DNA from: Eutypella sp. D-1
Taxonomy: Eukaryota; Ascomycota; Sordariomycetes; Xylariales; Diatrypaceae
Reading direction: 5' to 3'
DNA length: 64,000 nt
Assembly: GCA_023313575.1 (NCBI GenBank)
Contig: JAJTTP010000007.1
Location: forward strand, 1,240,001 to 1,304,000
The first letter of the stretch is position 1; every line of letters begins with the position of its first letter. The translations under genes were made by a program, and so were the position numbers. Shown here piece by piece: positions 36,579 through 47,904 of this stretch. Below the pieces are notes generated by a model that was given only the letters and a program-made list of their open reading frames with translations, was not told the DNA's origin and ran no database searches.

Positions 36579-38955
36579 CAAATTAAACCGCCACAAAATC
36601 CGCATCAGAAGCCCGAAAACCAGTGTGCAATGGCTGCTACCTCTTGTTTCTGGCTACACAATGCCTGACTTTTATGATCAGGTTCTTGGCCCTTCCGTCA
36701 CTCCAGCTGTGACAGGGAGGGATATTGCTACGATTCCCGTCAAGCGAAAAGACGGTCTTTCAGTGATCTAATGGTCGACGAAACGAAATGCATCGGTGAA
36801 CGAAGAAAATGGTTCGGGAGTCTACGGGTTATATACATACATTTTTACAGCACTATGCCATGTGGACTTTAAATATTACAGAGCGGGGCGGGCTTCCTCG
36901 CGTATCAGATGCGAAGACGGGTCCCGCGATTTACGAGGAAGGGAACGGTTTTTCATTTTTATTTCTATATCATTTTTCTATCTTTTCTTTCCTCGCCGGG
37001 TACAAAAGAAGAAACATGGTTCTTGTCTACGCGCTGGGGGGTTTGTGCGTGCGTGGGAGGGATTCTCGATTTTCGATCCTTTCGGCTGGGGCGACTTCCT
37101 TTTTTCTTTTTTCTTTTACAGGGTGGTGGAAATGAAAAATTCAGCAGGCAAAGCGAGCAAGGCAAAGCAGCACGGCATTATCATCATTCTTCATTCATCA
37201 TTCGTCATCATCATCATGTTGTAGGACATACCCCCTTCTATAGAGATGGACGGGACATGGATGGAAACGGGAAACAGAAACGGATGGGCGGTAAATATAG
37301 GATTGTGTAAACAAATAGGAAAGAATAACTAAAAGAGTAGAAAAAAAAACTTCAAAAAAGCATACACGCTCGCGCACCCACGAAGACGAGGAGAGAAGAA
37401 CAGAACGAAGAAGGCCAGACTCACGCCGGCGGCTATACATATGGACGAGGCAGGCATATATATGTGATGGGACGGAACGTTTTCTCTTTTTCTTTTCGGA
37501 CGTGCATCGCATTACGCGCGTGAATGGATGTGTGCCTGAGAGTTCACTCTCTAGTAACAGAGGGAGTAGCGGTAGGAATCAAGCAAATGCCTTGGACCTG
37601 ATGTCGGCCTTTTGCATCTCTACGACAACGAACCGCATCAGACAGCTGTATCGCGGGAAAACCTGGGATGGGAGGGGTAAGGCGAAGGCGGGCAAGTTGA
37701 TGTGATAACGCATGTCGACTGTAGCTGAGGGAGACTTTCTGAGTTGGACCCTACCAGCCAGCTGGCCAGCCAGTTCGATATGTAAGGTGGCTGATTGTTC
37801 TCTATTAATTCGCCACTGCCTGGTACCGCAGAGGGGGGTGGGGGCAAAAGGAAGAAGGGGTTGAGCGAAAATGAAGCTTACCGTTGCAATATCCTACTTG
37901 GTTTACGGGACCTACCGGCCCTAATCTAGCTCTTTTGCTTACTAGACTTTCGATATTCCTTTTGTGTGCGACGTCGCATGGAGGCAGAGGGGGAGGGGGG
38001 GAGGGGGCAAAGATAGTAGGGGTTGTTGGTGTTACCTGAGGCTGGGCCGAAAAGGGAGCCGAGCCTGCTGTTTAAATCTTGTCGTTGGCATAACCTATAA
38101 CCCCTATCACTATCGCTAATTGCCTTATTCCGCCTATATATGTACTTAGGGTTTCTTTTTCTTTGTCTTTTTTAGCCTTTTTCTTTTGTTTCCTTCCTCC
38201 CCACGCACGCTTATGGTTCGTGGTGGTGGAGCGAGCGTATGCTTTTGTAACTGACGTCTATCCGCCTTGTTGGTATCTCGTTGTAGTGGCTGCGGTACAG
38301 CCGGGGCAGCGCTAGCGGCAAGTTCCCGGCTCCCGGGATGACTCGACACGGTCGCCCGACGGGCGGGCGGGTCCCTGGATCTACTATGTATGTGACTATT
38401 AGCTTAGAGGGATAGGATGGCTAAGGTTGCGTAACGTATCTACCTTGAGGGTAATACGGGCAAGACCCCGGGGGGGAGTGGCTTATACGACGCGTGCAGG
38501 GGATCCTCGATTTCTATCTCCTAATCCGGCATCCTAGCCCTATGTGTGTGGCAGCATTGTTGGCTGGCCAGGGCTGCTTAGTCGTGTGTGGGTTGTACTC
38601 TATAACCCCCCCCCCCCCGGCCCGCCCGTCAGATTCCTTCTTTTACGAGCGACGTTGTAGTAGACCATATACCTACCGACCCAATCCCTGCGCGCAACAG
38701 CAGCGGCGGCCGTTGCAGACATGTATGTTCCCGAGTTGGAAGGGTGGATGGGGACGGGGTGCGTGGTAAGGGCAGGACATATGAAATGGGCCAGTAGGAT
38801 TTGTCGCCTTCATCACCACGGATTTAACTAACCCATTTCTTATGTCCCACGACTTTCATGGGTGGGCGCAGGTATGCATGATCATGCAGAGGGGCGGTCT
38901 CCGCTTTCTTGGCAGGGCTCTCTCTGCCGCCGCGGCCGCTGTTGCTGCTCCCTCC

Positions 38956-39003
38956 CGCGCTCCCTCCCTCCCGCGCTCCCTCCCTCCCGCGCTCCCTCCC
39001 ACC
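38956..39003. repeat. 16-bp tandem repeat, three units
   Basis: The unit CGCGCTCCCTCCCTCC occurs three times head to tail, the last with one change near its end. Confidence 0.9.
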
Positions 39004-39517
39004 CAGGCGACCGAACCGCATTCCACATACGCCGCCAGGCAGAAGCTGAATTGGCCTTGAGGGTATTTTGTTGTAGTAGCCGGCGCTTAGGCGAGACTCG
39101 TGCCTCAGTTTCTGTATCTTCTAGTTACTCTTTCCTTCTTTCTTCCTTTTCCTATCTTCTCTCTCCTCGTAGCAAACCAACTGCATAGCCTCGTTGTGTC
39201 TTTCATAATTTAATTAACTATTGTGTCTATTTTGACGAGCTCGGGATGGGAGTCTCTGTTTTTGGTCTCCAGGACTGCCAGATAATGCGAAGGCCCGGCT
39301 GATTGGCTGGCCCGCCATCCACTTGCCGATCGCCCGTCGCGGTGAACAATCAGGGCGGACGCCGTAATTGCCCCGGCACGGGTTAAGACCTCTGGAACGT
39401 ATCCATCGACTTCGACTTTGAACGAGGGTCCAAGGGAGGTCCCGCGCCCACGATACTAGCTTTGATCTATGAACTGCCGATAATAGACGCTGTGGGAGTA
39501 GTCTCGGGAGAACTGCA

Positions 39518-42500
39518 ATGGGAGTTAATTCAGAGGCGGGCCTGAGGACGGCATGGAGAAATAGTGACCAGTCGCAGCAGAGCGGCGTCGCGCCATTGCC
39601 CAATGCCTTCTCCCAGCTGTCCTTGCAAGACCAGCAAGAGTCATATGGAATTGTGAGTTCTTGAATGGCGTCACCCCCGCTTTCCTGTAGTATCGGTGTT
39701 GAATTGCTCGCTATGCGTCGCATATACTCGGTAACGAGGCCCCTGGAGGACCTGGTAAATGAAACGTAAACCGACTTTGAATCTTGTGAAAGCGCTAATA
39801 ACGTATGGTTGTGTTCTGATCGCGATAGACACAGCAGTCAGGTGGTGAGGTCGCCGCACCCGCGATTCAGCACGGGGCCTGTCCCGGTGCCCACCCGCAG
39901 TCCCCAAACGACGAGCAGTACCATCACTTGCGGGCATGCGTGGAGGGGATGCAGAACTCCCGCTGGGATACCGAGCATGTCGGGAAGACGTACTCGAAGT
40001 ATGCCAAGATGAGGGAGGCAAGCGTCGGCCTGTGCAAGGCTCTGGCCAATGGCTGTCTGCAGCAGAACAGCCCCTCTCCCAATAATAAAGCGAGGGTCAA
40101 CTGGAATCCATTGCCGGCGAATGGCAACTTAACACCAAATACAGGCGTGGAAGATTTGTCCCTCGGCATGGGAAACTTGAGTTTGGATTTCAACGGCGTG
40201 CTGCGAAGCCCTGACATCCGATCGCTGCCGCCCTTCACACCGAGGACAGTTTGCAGCAAAAGCAAGGGACCGTGCGCCACAGCGCATCTGCGTGAGCAAT
40301 TTCTCGGGGCGATCCGGGAGTGGAGAGCCTGTCAGGAGCGGATGCTAGAGGCGCTGCGGACGTCGCTTCTAGGGATGTACCAGGATGCGGATCCGCGTGC
40401 GACGATGCGAGGGTTCGAGCTTCTATGCGCGAACCGGAGTGCGCGCCGGATCGCCGTCAAGCAGATCCAGCATAAGCGCATGGCCACGCGCGAACCGACA
40501 GACCCTAGCCTCGCACTCTTCGCTGACCTCTCCATCGCCGCCCCGGATGGCGGTGGCTTCCTCACCGGCTACAAGATCCGCTTTGGCAACTATGACCTCG
40601 TCCAGGCCGACCTTAACGAGACTCGCCATCTCCTATATGCTGCTGAGTCGGGCATTGCTCCAAGCACCGTAATCCAGGACCTTGTCATTTCGGAGCATGG
40701 AAACGCTATCATCGAGTTTGCCAACACTGCCGTTGATGGCTCCTCAGTCCTCCGCTTCCGCGTTTCCTCACACATGCTTGCCGAGGTGTCGCCTGTGTTC
40801 GCACAAGTCTTCGGTCAGAAATCCACCGCTAGCCTCAACCACGGTAGGGCGAATGCAGAAGGTACTATCAGCAGCAATGGTAACACGGGCGATGATGACG
40901 TTAGTAAACATAATGCCAACAACAACAGCCATAGAATATCGGCAACCTCGCTAAACCACGGCGGTCACGAGTGCGCGATCCGACTTCCGCCGCCACCAAC
41001 ACAATACACTTGTGACGACGGCTCTGAGGTAAGCTTATACCGGATGCCTCAAACGGAGCTGAACACGCACCGAGCGATGGAGATCGTGTTACATGCGGCA
41101 CACATGCACAACGACATGGTGCCGCGAGACGTCGGGTTCGACCAGTTCGTCGCTATCGCCGATGTGTGCCAGCGGTACCGGTGTACCTCCCCGCTCGAGC
41201 TCGTCGTTGAGCATCGCTGGCTTCCCCAGTGGATGCACCGGGCCTCTGTGTCCGCGGCTGATCCCGTTCCCGACGGTCTTCTCGTTATCGCCTTCGCTTT
41301 CGGCATGCGCCGCCTCTTCACCCGGGTTTCCAAGTCTGCTGTCCTCAACATCGTTGATGAGGCCGAGCTCCGCGCCAAGCCCTGGCCCAGATCCATCAAG
41401 GATCGTATTTGGGCTCTCAGAGAGGCCAAGATGCAGCAGGTATACACCTGCTGCAGCAACGCTCTTCAAGAATATATACGTCCAGCGCCCCCTCCACCCC
41501 CTCCGATGTCACCACCACATTCGCATATCCACAAGGGAGCTCGGGGTGGTTATTCCACGATCCCAGGTAGTAGTGCCAGCTTGGACAAAGGGCGAAAAGC
41601 GATCGGTAATCCCAACCATGCAAATCCTGCCAACAAGGCCAACATCACGGATGGTGGTGGCAACACCAGGGCCAGCGTCTTCGTGCCTACCAGTGCCCCT
41701 CGCTGCCCCAAGGGTAGCCATGCCTGCGACGCTGCGAACCTGGGCTGGCTCATGATGACGTTCGCGGAACTCCAGGTCCTGCAGCACGTTATGCGATCCC
41801 CAAACGTCGTGGGGCACCTTCCGCCACCACCCCGCCGGAACCTAAATCAACTGTTCGACTCATTGGGGTTGTAAGTTCTTAACCGATGCTGATTTTTTTC
41901 GTGACTGGTGCTCTATGAGGAGCCAGGACGCTGATACTTGTCTATGTGAATAAAGTATGACGAGCCCCCCACCGCCTCAAGATGGCCAGCACAATGACTA
42001 TTACCATGGTGGCGCCTGTGACTATGCCTCAGCATTCCGAAGCGCTATAAACGACGTGTACAATAGTGTACCGGGCCTAACTCTGTTTGAGGTCGCGGGG
42101 CGCCATGGTTGGGCCCTCTCGCGGCACAGACACAATCAGCCGCAAGCTAGTAAGCCTGCTGCTTTTTTACTCGGTGGCAGTACGAGCTCTTCTATTTATT
42201 ATTCTTGCCCTCTTCTCTTATTTCCGCTAGAGACCTTCTCTAGCGTTACTCGTCTAGTAACGATCCTTTGTTTCCACACAACCCAATACTAGGAGCCACT
42301 AGCTGACCTTAGACGTTGACTACGTAGTGAACAAGATGCAACTGATGTACTACTACCATACACGACGCAAGGGACCCGAGGCCGTGCAGATGGCGCGCGA
42401 GGCCGTTCAGCTGCGCATCCTTAGCCTTCTAGACGACTTCTCTGATCTCCATGCCGCGGCCATGATCGACCGCTCCTTTTACGAGACATACAAGAAGAAC

Positions 42501-43256
42501 GAGCTCATGCTCATGCGCAGCGTCCTGAAGAGTGAGGCAAAGAAGAGGCTGAGTGACCCGCTATACTTGCCAGGGCGAGTGCTAGGGACCACTCCGGCAA
42601 TAGGAAGAAATGGTTTCGAGGAGCAGGAGACAGGGCTGGCCAAAACAGTCTCAGTGAAGAAAAACAGCATGCCGACCATGGCCACAACGGCTGGGCCCTT
42701 GAACCCTGTCAGCTATTTCGACGTATCAGACGACGATGACGATAATGAAGTTAAGAGGGGAGACAAGGACGAAGCTGTAGGAGACGGGGACCTGAACATC
42801 GCTGACCCGATGGAGCTGGACTCCCCCCCACTCATGAGGAATGATTCTGGCCGTTCCTCTTTAAAGATGGTTACACGAGAAGAGGCCGAGCGGATACTGT
42901 GGCCGCCTTCATCAAGAAGCAGCACGCCTCCAACACCCCCCAATTATACTCCATCTTCACAAGCATCACCCTCGTACCACTCCGGTCAAGCACAAGCACC
43001 ACGGCAGCACTCGCTTCCCCGTCCCCCCTTGCGTCTCCATCAGCGACAAATACAGCGGGCAAGTGCGCCTGTTGAGGCCAATTCCGCCACCGCAGCAGTG
43101 GACTCAAACCCGGGAAATAAGGAGAAATTCCTCGCGGGTGATGGCCTGGTAGTCACGGAGCACAAGTCTCTTCTGCCCCTGCCAAGCGAGAACAAGCACC
43201 TCCGTGAGACGTATGAGCGGCTCGTCGGACTCCGCGTCGATGGAACTGCCGGGTGA
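39518..43256 (+). CDS. BTB/POZ-like fungal protein, 1104 aa
   Basis: Four exons: 39518-39652, 39829-41870, 41956-42149 and 42313-43256. Introns are 176, 85 and 163 nt; donors include GTGAGT, GTAAGT and GTAAGC; the total of 3315 nt is in phase. A BTB-like segment begins near residue 330 with QDLVISEHGNAIIEF and FRVSSHMLAEVSPVFAQVF. It continues after a Ser/Asn-rich insert with MEIVLHAAHMHN and the helices of a divergent BTB/BACK-like fold. The second half has a Pro run (APPPPPPP), an acidic tract (VSDDDDDNEV) and Ser/Pro-rich sequence. Fungal BTB proteins of this sort are usually of unknown role; BTB domains dimerise and often recruit Cul3. The start in exon 1 (MGVNSEAGLRTAWRN) is a splice-based inference; the frame of exon 2 alone has no upstream ATG. 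Confidence 0.8.
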
Positions 43257-44092
43257 CGTGAATCATAATATGATACCGTAGCGTCATACCCTTTTTGCAC
43301 CCACATTTTCCGCGGGTGCGTGTCGGAAGACCACTCGGCTCGACGAGATAACTGGATCCAAGCTTTAGTCTAGCGGTGTCACCGCAACTGCTAATGATCT
43401 GTAATCAATCAACCAATGCGTGTCGTCTCCAGCATTCAGGCAACCCCCTACTCCGCAGTCCCGTCGACTCAACTTGAGAATGATGATGGGACAGGATAGC
43501 CTTCTTACTAGATGGCTTGGCTTACGACAAGGCGTCATATTCATGCATGCAGATTGTGGGAAGCATGACCCTAGTAGAAACAACCCAGTGACTGATACAT
43601 AATGCGTTCCAGGCTTGAATTAAATGGCCTCTCAACTCGCTTATGCTAAGTCTTGAAGATTGGAGTACTCATGGGGAAATTTTGAGACCAGTTAAACGCC
43701 TTTTCGGGTACTCAAAACGCAGCTTGGCCTATATCCGCTTCTATTAAGGGGTCTGCTGTATTGGCCTGATCTAAACCATAACGCTTAGGACTACGTGAGA
43801 AAACTTCTTTACAAATTCATTTACTTTTCGTACTGACAGTCTCAAAAGCGATAGGATACCATGGGAGTATATAAAGCACCTACTATAATCATACATGGAT
43901 TTCGACCATTCTCACATTGGAAGTACCAGAAAATTTTGCAGAAATATTGAAGTAAGACCCATGAAACATGGATGCGTAGGTAGAAGTAAGCCTTTGACAT
44001 GGCCGAATGTTCTCAATTTACATGCTCAAGCCAGCGTCCGTTAGATACAGGATAGTAACATAAACCTTCATAAGCCAAACTTAAAATGCATT
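43257..44092. other. convergent intergenic region
   Basis: This lies between the stops of the BTB-like gene and the decarboxylase. It is AT-rich and no gene is seen. Confidence 0.6.
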
Positions 44093-45832
44093 TTATTTCG
44101 GTAGTGTCTTGTTTCTCTCTCTCTGGGCACTCATAAGGCTCTGAAGAGGGCCTTTCGGCGCATCCTCTCGCTCCATAATCACTTCGACCATCCTGAGACC
44201 CCTGCCGTTGATCAAGGATTCGTCAGTCAGGACTTTCTCTAAGTCACCCCATGTCTTGACTTTCGCCGTGTATGCGTCCTCAGGGGCGCCAAAGAAGCCG
44301 GGAGCCTGAAGGTATCGCCAGGGAGCTACGTCATTGTAGCCTTGATCTAGACCATGGATGCAGCGCTCGATTGTGTAGCCGTCGTTATTGATGAGGAACA
44401 CGACCACGTCGAGTCCTAGTCTGACGATGGTGCCCAGCTCCTGTACTGTCATCTGGAAGCTGCCGTCACCGATAAAGAGGACCGTGCGTGCGCTCTTGAG
44501 GCCGTGGTACCGGGATGCCGCCACGAGCTCCCGCTGAGCCAGAGCCGCTCCCTGTGCGGCTCCCAACATGTAGCCGATCGAAAGCCATGTGGCCGGCAGG
44601 AAAGTGCGGGAATGGCGTGGCAGTGGAATGTCGCGACACCCATAACCTGGAGTTCCGGTCTCCCCCATCACAATGTCTCCGGGTTGGAGAAAGTTGGCGG
44701 CGACGTGCCAGAAACTTTGCTGATGCACGGGTTGGTCCATATCGAATCCGGAAATGGAGAGCAGCTGGTCCCGAGGAAGTTCTGGGTAAGGCTGGTAATG
44801 TGTGGTCTTTGCGGCGTCGATAGACTGGCTTATCAAGGGCACTATATACCTTGCAGGAATATCACGGAAGATTTGCTCGCCTATCCTTACTTCCGTATCG
44901 GTGAATAGGATGGAGATGTCCCTGCTTGGGATGCTGGAATGGGCAAAACTGTTCGTCGAAGAGAAGTGGGGACCAAAGCACAAGACTAAGTCAGACTCCC
45001 CGAAAAATTTCTGGACAACGGGATCGTCGAACTTCCCTCGGTAGACGCCGTGGAAATTCGGAGTCGTCTCGTTCAACAGGCCCTTACCGAATCCAGATGT
45101 CCACGTAGGCCAACCCGTGAGCTCTACCAGGCGCTGCACATCCTCAGTGATACCGAGCGGCCTAGTCTCACCGTCAACGAAGATAATAGGTTGTCTCGCG
45201 TTGTAAACCCTGTTAAGTATCGCTTCCAATGCGGCATTAGAAGTGGTAGGGTCGGGATCGGCCTCGGGAAGGTGTATTTCGGGTTTGAGGAGCTCTGCCG
45301 AAACTGGTGCCACCACCAGATCCACAGGAATCTCGATGTACACCGGCCTGCTGTGGAGGAGGCACTGGCGCAGCGCCTCATCTATCTGCCCAGGGCTTGT
45401 TCGAGGATCTCTAAGGCTGGCCTGTGCAATGGTGACATGGGAGTACATGCGACTGAAACGCCCATACTCTCCGTCATTGAATGTGTGGTGTACTAGACGA
45501 CGCGAGTCCTGAGTCTCCCGGTCCGGAGTTCCCACAATGTGCACGACTGGGGCGCGCTCCGCGTATGCCCCAGCCACCGCGTTAATGGCGGAGAGCTCGC
45601 CCACGCCGAAGGTGGTGACGAGGGCTCCGATGCCTTTGATTCGTGCATACCCGTCTGCGGCGTACCCGGCATTGAGCTCGTTGGCGTTGCCTACCCAGCG
45701 CAGGCCCGACGGCTCCACATAGTCCAACAGCGTGAGATTGAAGTCTCCCGGCACGCCGTGCACTGCCTCTACGCCTAACTGCTTGAGGCGGGCGAAGAGA
45801 TACTCCGCAAGCTTGATAGTATGTGACGACAT
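44093..45832 (-). CDS. pyruvate-decarboxylase-type ThDP enzyme (2-oxo acid decarboxylase), 579 aa
   Basis: Intronless, normal length for fungal pyruvate decarboxylase. The family cleaves 2-oxo acids to aldehyde and CO2 with thiamine diphosphate. All catalytic residues known from yeast Pdc1 have counterparts: the Asp in VPGDFNL (D30), the ThDP-activating Glu in NANELNAGY (E52), the HH pair in RRLVHHTF (H115-H116), the ThDP/Mg motif GDGSFQMT (about 455) to NNDGYTIE, and the late Glu (E489). The start MSSHTIKLAEYLF matches family N-termini. It shares a 484-bp promoter with a divergent aromatic-type aminotransferase. I therefore infer that the substrate may be an amino-acid-derived 2-oxo acid such as indolepyruvate or phenylpyruvate (Aro10/indolepyruvate decarboxylase role). 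Plain pyruvate decarboxylase remains possible because sequence alone does not settle it. Confidence 0.95.
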   Translation of the reverse strand: MSSHTIKLAEYLFARLKQLGVEAVHGVPGDFNLTLLDYVEPSGLRWVGNANELNAGYAADGYARIKGIGALVTTFGVGELSAINAVAGAYAERAPVVHIVGTPDRETQDSRRLVHHTFNDGEYGRFSRMYSHVTIAQASLRDPRTSPGQIDEALRQCLLHSRPVYIEIPVDLVVAPVSAELLKPEIHLPEADPDPTTSNAALEAILNRVYNARQPIIFVDGETRPLGITEDVQRLVELTGWPTWTSGFGKGLLNETTPNFHGVYRGKFDDPVVQKFFGESDLVLCFGPHFSSTNSFAHSSIPSRDISILFTDTEVRIGEQIFRDIPARYIVPLISQSIDAAKTTHYQPYPELPRDQLLSISGFDMDQPVHQQSFWHVAANFLQPGDIVMGETGTPGYGCRDIPLPRHSRTFLPATWLSIGYMLGAAQGAALAQRELVAASRYHGLKSARTVLFIGDGSFQMTVQELGTIVRLGLDVVVFLINNDGYTIERCIHGLDQGYNDVAPWRYLQAPGFFGAPEDAYTAKVKTWGDLEKVLTDESLINGRGLRMVEVIMEREDAPKGPLQSLMSAQRERNKTLPK

Positions 45833-46316
45833 CTAGTATGTCTATGGGTGAAAATGGAATACGTCCGACGGGTTGGATGGTGCACAACCTCTTGTAAGTT
45901 AGGCACGGACCCACTCGCTCAAGATACTTGGAATTGTAAATAAGAATAGGCTGTGATAGAATGATGAATGTCGAGACTTAGCTTCCACCTAAACAAAGCG
46001 GGAAGCGGCTGGCAAGCTAATATATGTACCCGTTCGGCTGTGGGGGTATTACAACAGCACCGAGGCTAAGCGTTATAGTAGGTTTCCCCATAACTGTACC
46101 CCGCCATTACCCCGACTACTCCGAACACTCCGACCTCTTTAGCGCCAAGACAGAAACTGATCCACAAGCCCCTATTTTCAGGTGGGTATCAGGGGGTATA
46201 TATAAATCTACGATATACAACGTTGTCACCTAACAAAGCATAGAGCTGCAGTTTCGATTCAAATTCCCTATATGACAAGAAATTGTATTGTTTCTTTTCG
46301 AGTATAGGATTAAAAC
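45833..46316. promoter_or_regulatory. shared divergent promoter of decarboxylase and aminotransferase
   Basis: This is the 484-bp space between two start codons on opposite strands. A TATA-like TATATATAAA lies at 46197-46206, about 110 bp before the aminotransferase ATG. CCG triplets in one orientation occur at 46101, 46112, 46121 and 46130. A further TCCGACGG lies near 45866. The paired arrangement suggests coordinated expression. Confidence 0.55.
46101..46132 (+). promoter_or_regulatory. phased CCG triplets, candidate Zn2Cys6 binding sites
   Basis: Four CCG triplets are in direct orientation; the last three are exactly 9 bp apart (CCGACTACT, CCGAACACT, CCGACC). Zn2Cys6 factors bind CCG/CGG triplets with factor-specific spacing, and a Zn2Cys6 gene lies next door. 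The link is inference. Confidence 0.4.
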
Positions 46317-47885
46317 ATGCTGCACCGAAAGACCGCTGAATTCAAAGAAAGGAGGGCGCGCGTGGGGCCACTCCCTTCCGGGAGCGCGCCCCACGTTTCT
46401 TCCACGATGTTTAGAGATTCCATACCTGGTGCTACCTCCGCTTCAAAAGCAAGACGATGGGACCACAGATTTAGTATTGAATGTTCTAGCCAGTCATTGT
46501 CAGCCCTGAAAGCAGCATCCTCTGCATCGAAAAGATCGGACATGATATCCTTAGGAGCAGCCCGACTCACACCCGAGTATTGTCCCTGGCAGTCCATCAC
46601 GATGACCAACGCGGAATTCAGCCGAGAGGCTGCTGCCGAGAGTTTCCAGTCAACCACAACCACAACCTGCAGCAAGGGGGAAGTGGCATTCGACTTAGGC
46701 ATAGCCCTGAACTACGGGCATGCGGCCGGCTCGCCCCAGCTCCTTCGTTTCGTTACCGAGCACGTAGAGCTAGTACACAACCCACCGTATGATGACTGGG
46801 AGTGCAGTTTGACCTGCTCGACAACCCCTGCGCTCAGTATGGCGTTCCGGATCTTCTGTAACCGTGGCGACTACGTGATCGCCGAGAGCTCCACCTACTC
46901 CGGTACACTGGACTGTGTTAGGGCCCAAGGGTTGAACATGTTGGGAGTAGAGATGGACAACGATGGTCTTCTTCCTGACGATCTGTACCAGAAGCTACGG
47001 GACTGGAACATTTCCAGAGGACCAAAATCATTTCTTCTCTATACTATCCCTTCTGGACACAATCCGACTGGCGTGACACAGACCTTGGAACGCAAGAAGG
47101 CGATTTACCAGGTTGCAGAGGACCATGACCGTTACATCATAGAAGACGACCCTTATTACTTCATCCAACTCGAAGGGCGTACAGCGGGATCTGATTCTGG
47201 GACTACAAACCGATCAGCAGAAGAATACTTGTGTGGGCTGTCGCCTTCGTACTTATCTCTGGACATTTCCGGTCGGGTCGTCCGCATGGACACAAGCTCG
47301 AAGATTCTCGCTCCTGGTCTGCGTTGCGGATGGATCACAGGTTCTCGTCAGGTAATCCAGAAGTTCTTGTCCCAGGCAGATATCAGCACTAGTTCGCCCG
47401 GTGGGCTGTCCCAGGTGATGTTGTATAAACTTCTTGACGAGACCTGGGGCCAACAGGGGTTCCTGGAATGGCTCAGCTACCTAGCCTCGCAGTGCCGCCG
47501 CCGTCGGGATATCTTGGTCGATGCGTGTGACCGCCATCTGTCCCTGGACATATGCAGTTGGGTAGTGCCGACAAGTGGTATGTTTCTTTGGATACGGCTC
47601 GACTTGACCAAACACCCAGAGGCCATATCCGAGAAGTCGCACCTCCGGATCCAACAGCAGAGCCTCGATATTGAAGATAGGATTTACACTGAGGCTAGGA
47701 AATGCGGTGTCATAGTGAGCAGGGGAAGCTGGTTTGACTGCGCCATTCGAAAAACTTCGTCGATTTATTTTAGATTGACATTCGCAGCGGCCCCATCGGA
47801 TGTTCTGGAAAGCGGCATTAAAAGGTTCGGCGTTACACTCGAAGCCGAATTCAAACGACCCAGTCAGACCAGCCATGATGTTTAG
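46317..47885 (+). CDS. PLP-dependent aminotransferase, class I/II (Aro8/2-aminoadipate type), 522 aa
   Basis: Intronless. Aromatic-amino-acid/2-aminoadipate transaminases move an amino group from Trp, Phe, Tyr or aminoadipate to a 2-oxo acid. Visible PLP-site features: IPSGHNPTG (Asn249), EDDPYYF (about 276-282, with the Asp that contacts the PLP ring nitrogen), the Schiff-base Lys in DTSSKILAPGLRCGW (Lys329), and the late FRLTFAAA segment with the substrate-carboxylate Arg. An N-terminal arm with ISLGAARLTPEYCPW and the GYGHAAGSP-like NYGHAAGSPQLLRF are typical of the Aro8 branch. The gene stops 19 bp before the stop of the opposing transcription-factor gene and shares a promoter with a 2-oxo acid decarboxylase, consistent with sequential steps of an Ehrlich-type pathway (inferred). 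Confidence 0.93.
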   Translation: MLHRKTAEFKERRARVGPLPSGSAPHVSSTMFRDSIPGATSASKARRWDHRFSIECSSQSLSALKAASSASKRSDMISLGAARLTPEYCPWQSITMTNAEFSREAAAESFQSTTTTTCSKGEVAFDLGIALNYGHAAGSPQLLRFVTEHVELVHNPPYDDWECSLTCSTTPALSMAFRIFCNRGDYVIAESSTYSGTLDCVRAQGLNMLGVEMDNDGLLPDDLYQKLRDWNISRGPKSFLLYTIPSGHNPTGVTQTLERKKAIYQVAEDHDRYIIEDDPYYFIQLEGRTAGSDSGTTNRSAEEYLCGLSPSYLSLDISGRVVRMDTSSKILAPGLRCGWITGSRQVIQKFLSQADISTSSPGGLSQVMLYKLLDETWGQQGFLEWLSYLASQCRRRRDILVDACDRHLSLDICSWVVPTSGMFLWIRLDLTKHPEAISEKSHLRIQQQSLDIEDRIYTEARKCGVIVSRGSWFDCAIRKTSSIYFRLTFAAAPSDVLESGIKRFGVTLEAEFKRPSQTSHDV

Positions 47886-47904
47886 CACATTTGGGAGTTT
47901 GACC

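Larger units (their letters stand above)
36139..39517. other. intergenic region, no supported gene
   Basis: This holds the 3' flank of the Cid1-family gene and the upstream region of the BTB-like gene. It contains a perfect 12-bp hairpin at 36545-36578, G-rich runs near 37988-38008, a C tract near 38608-38619 and a 16-bp tandem repeat at 38956-39003. Short frames look spurious. Confidence 0.6.

Noticed and set aside
44449..45914. Several plus- and minus-strand frames overlapping the decarboxylase
   Set aside because: They are out-of-frame shadows of a gene with all catalytic motifs present.
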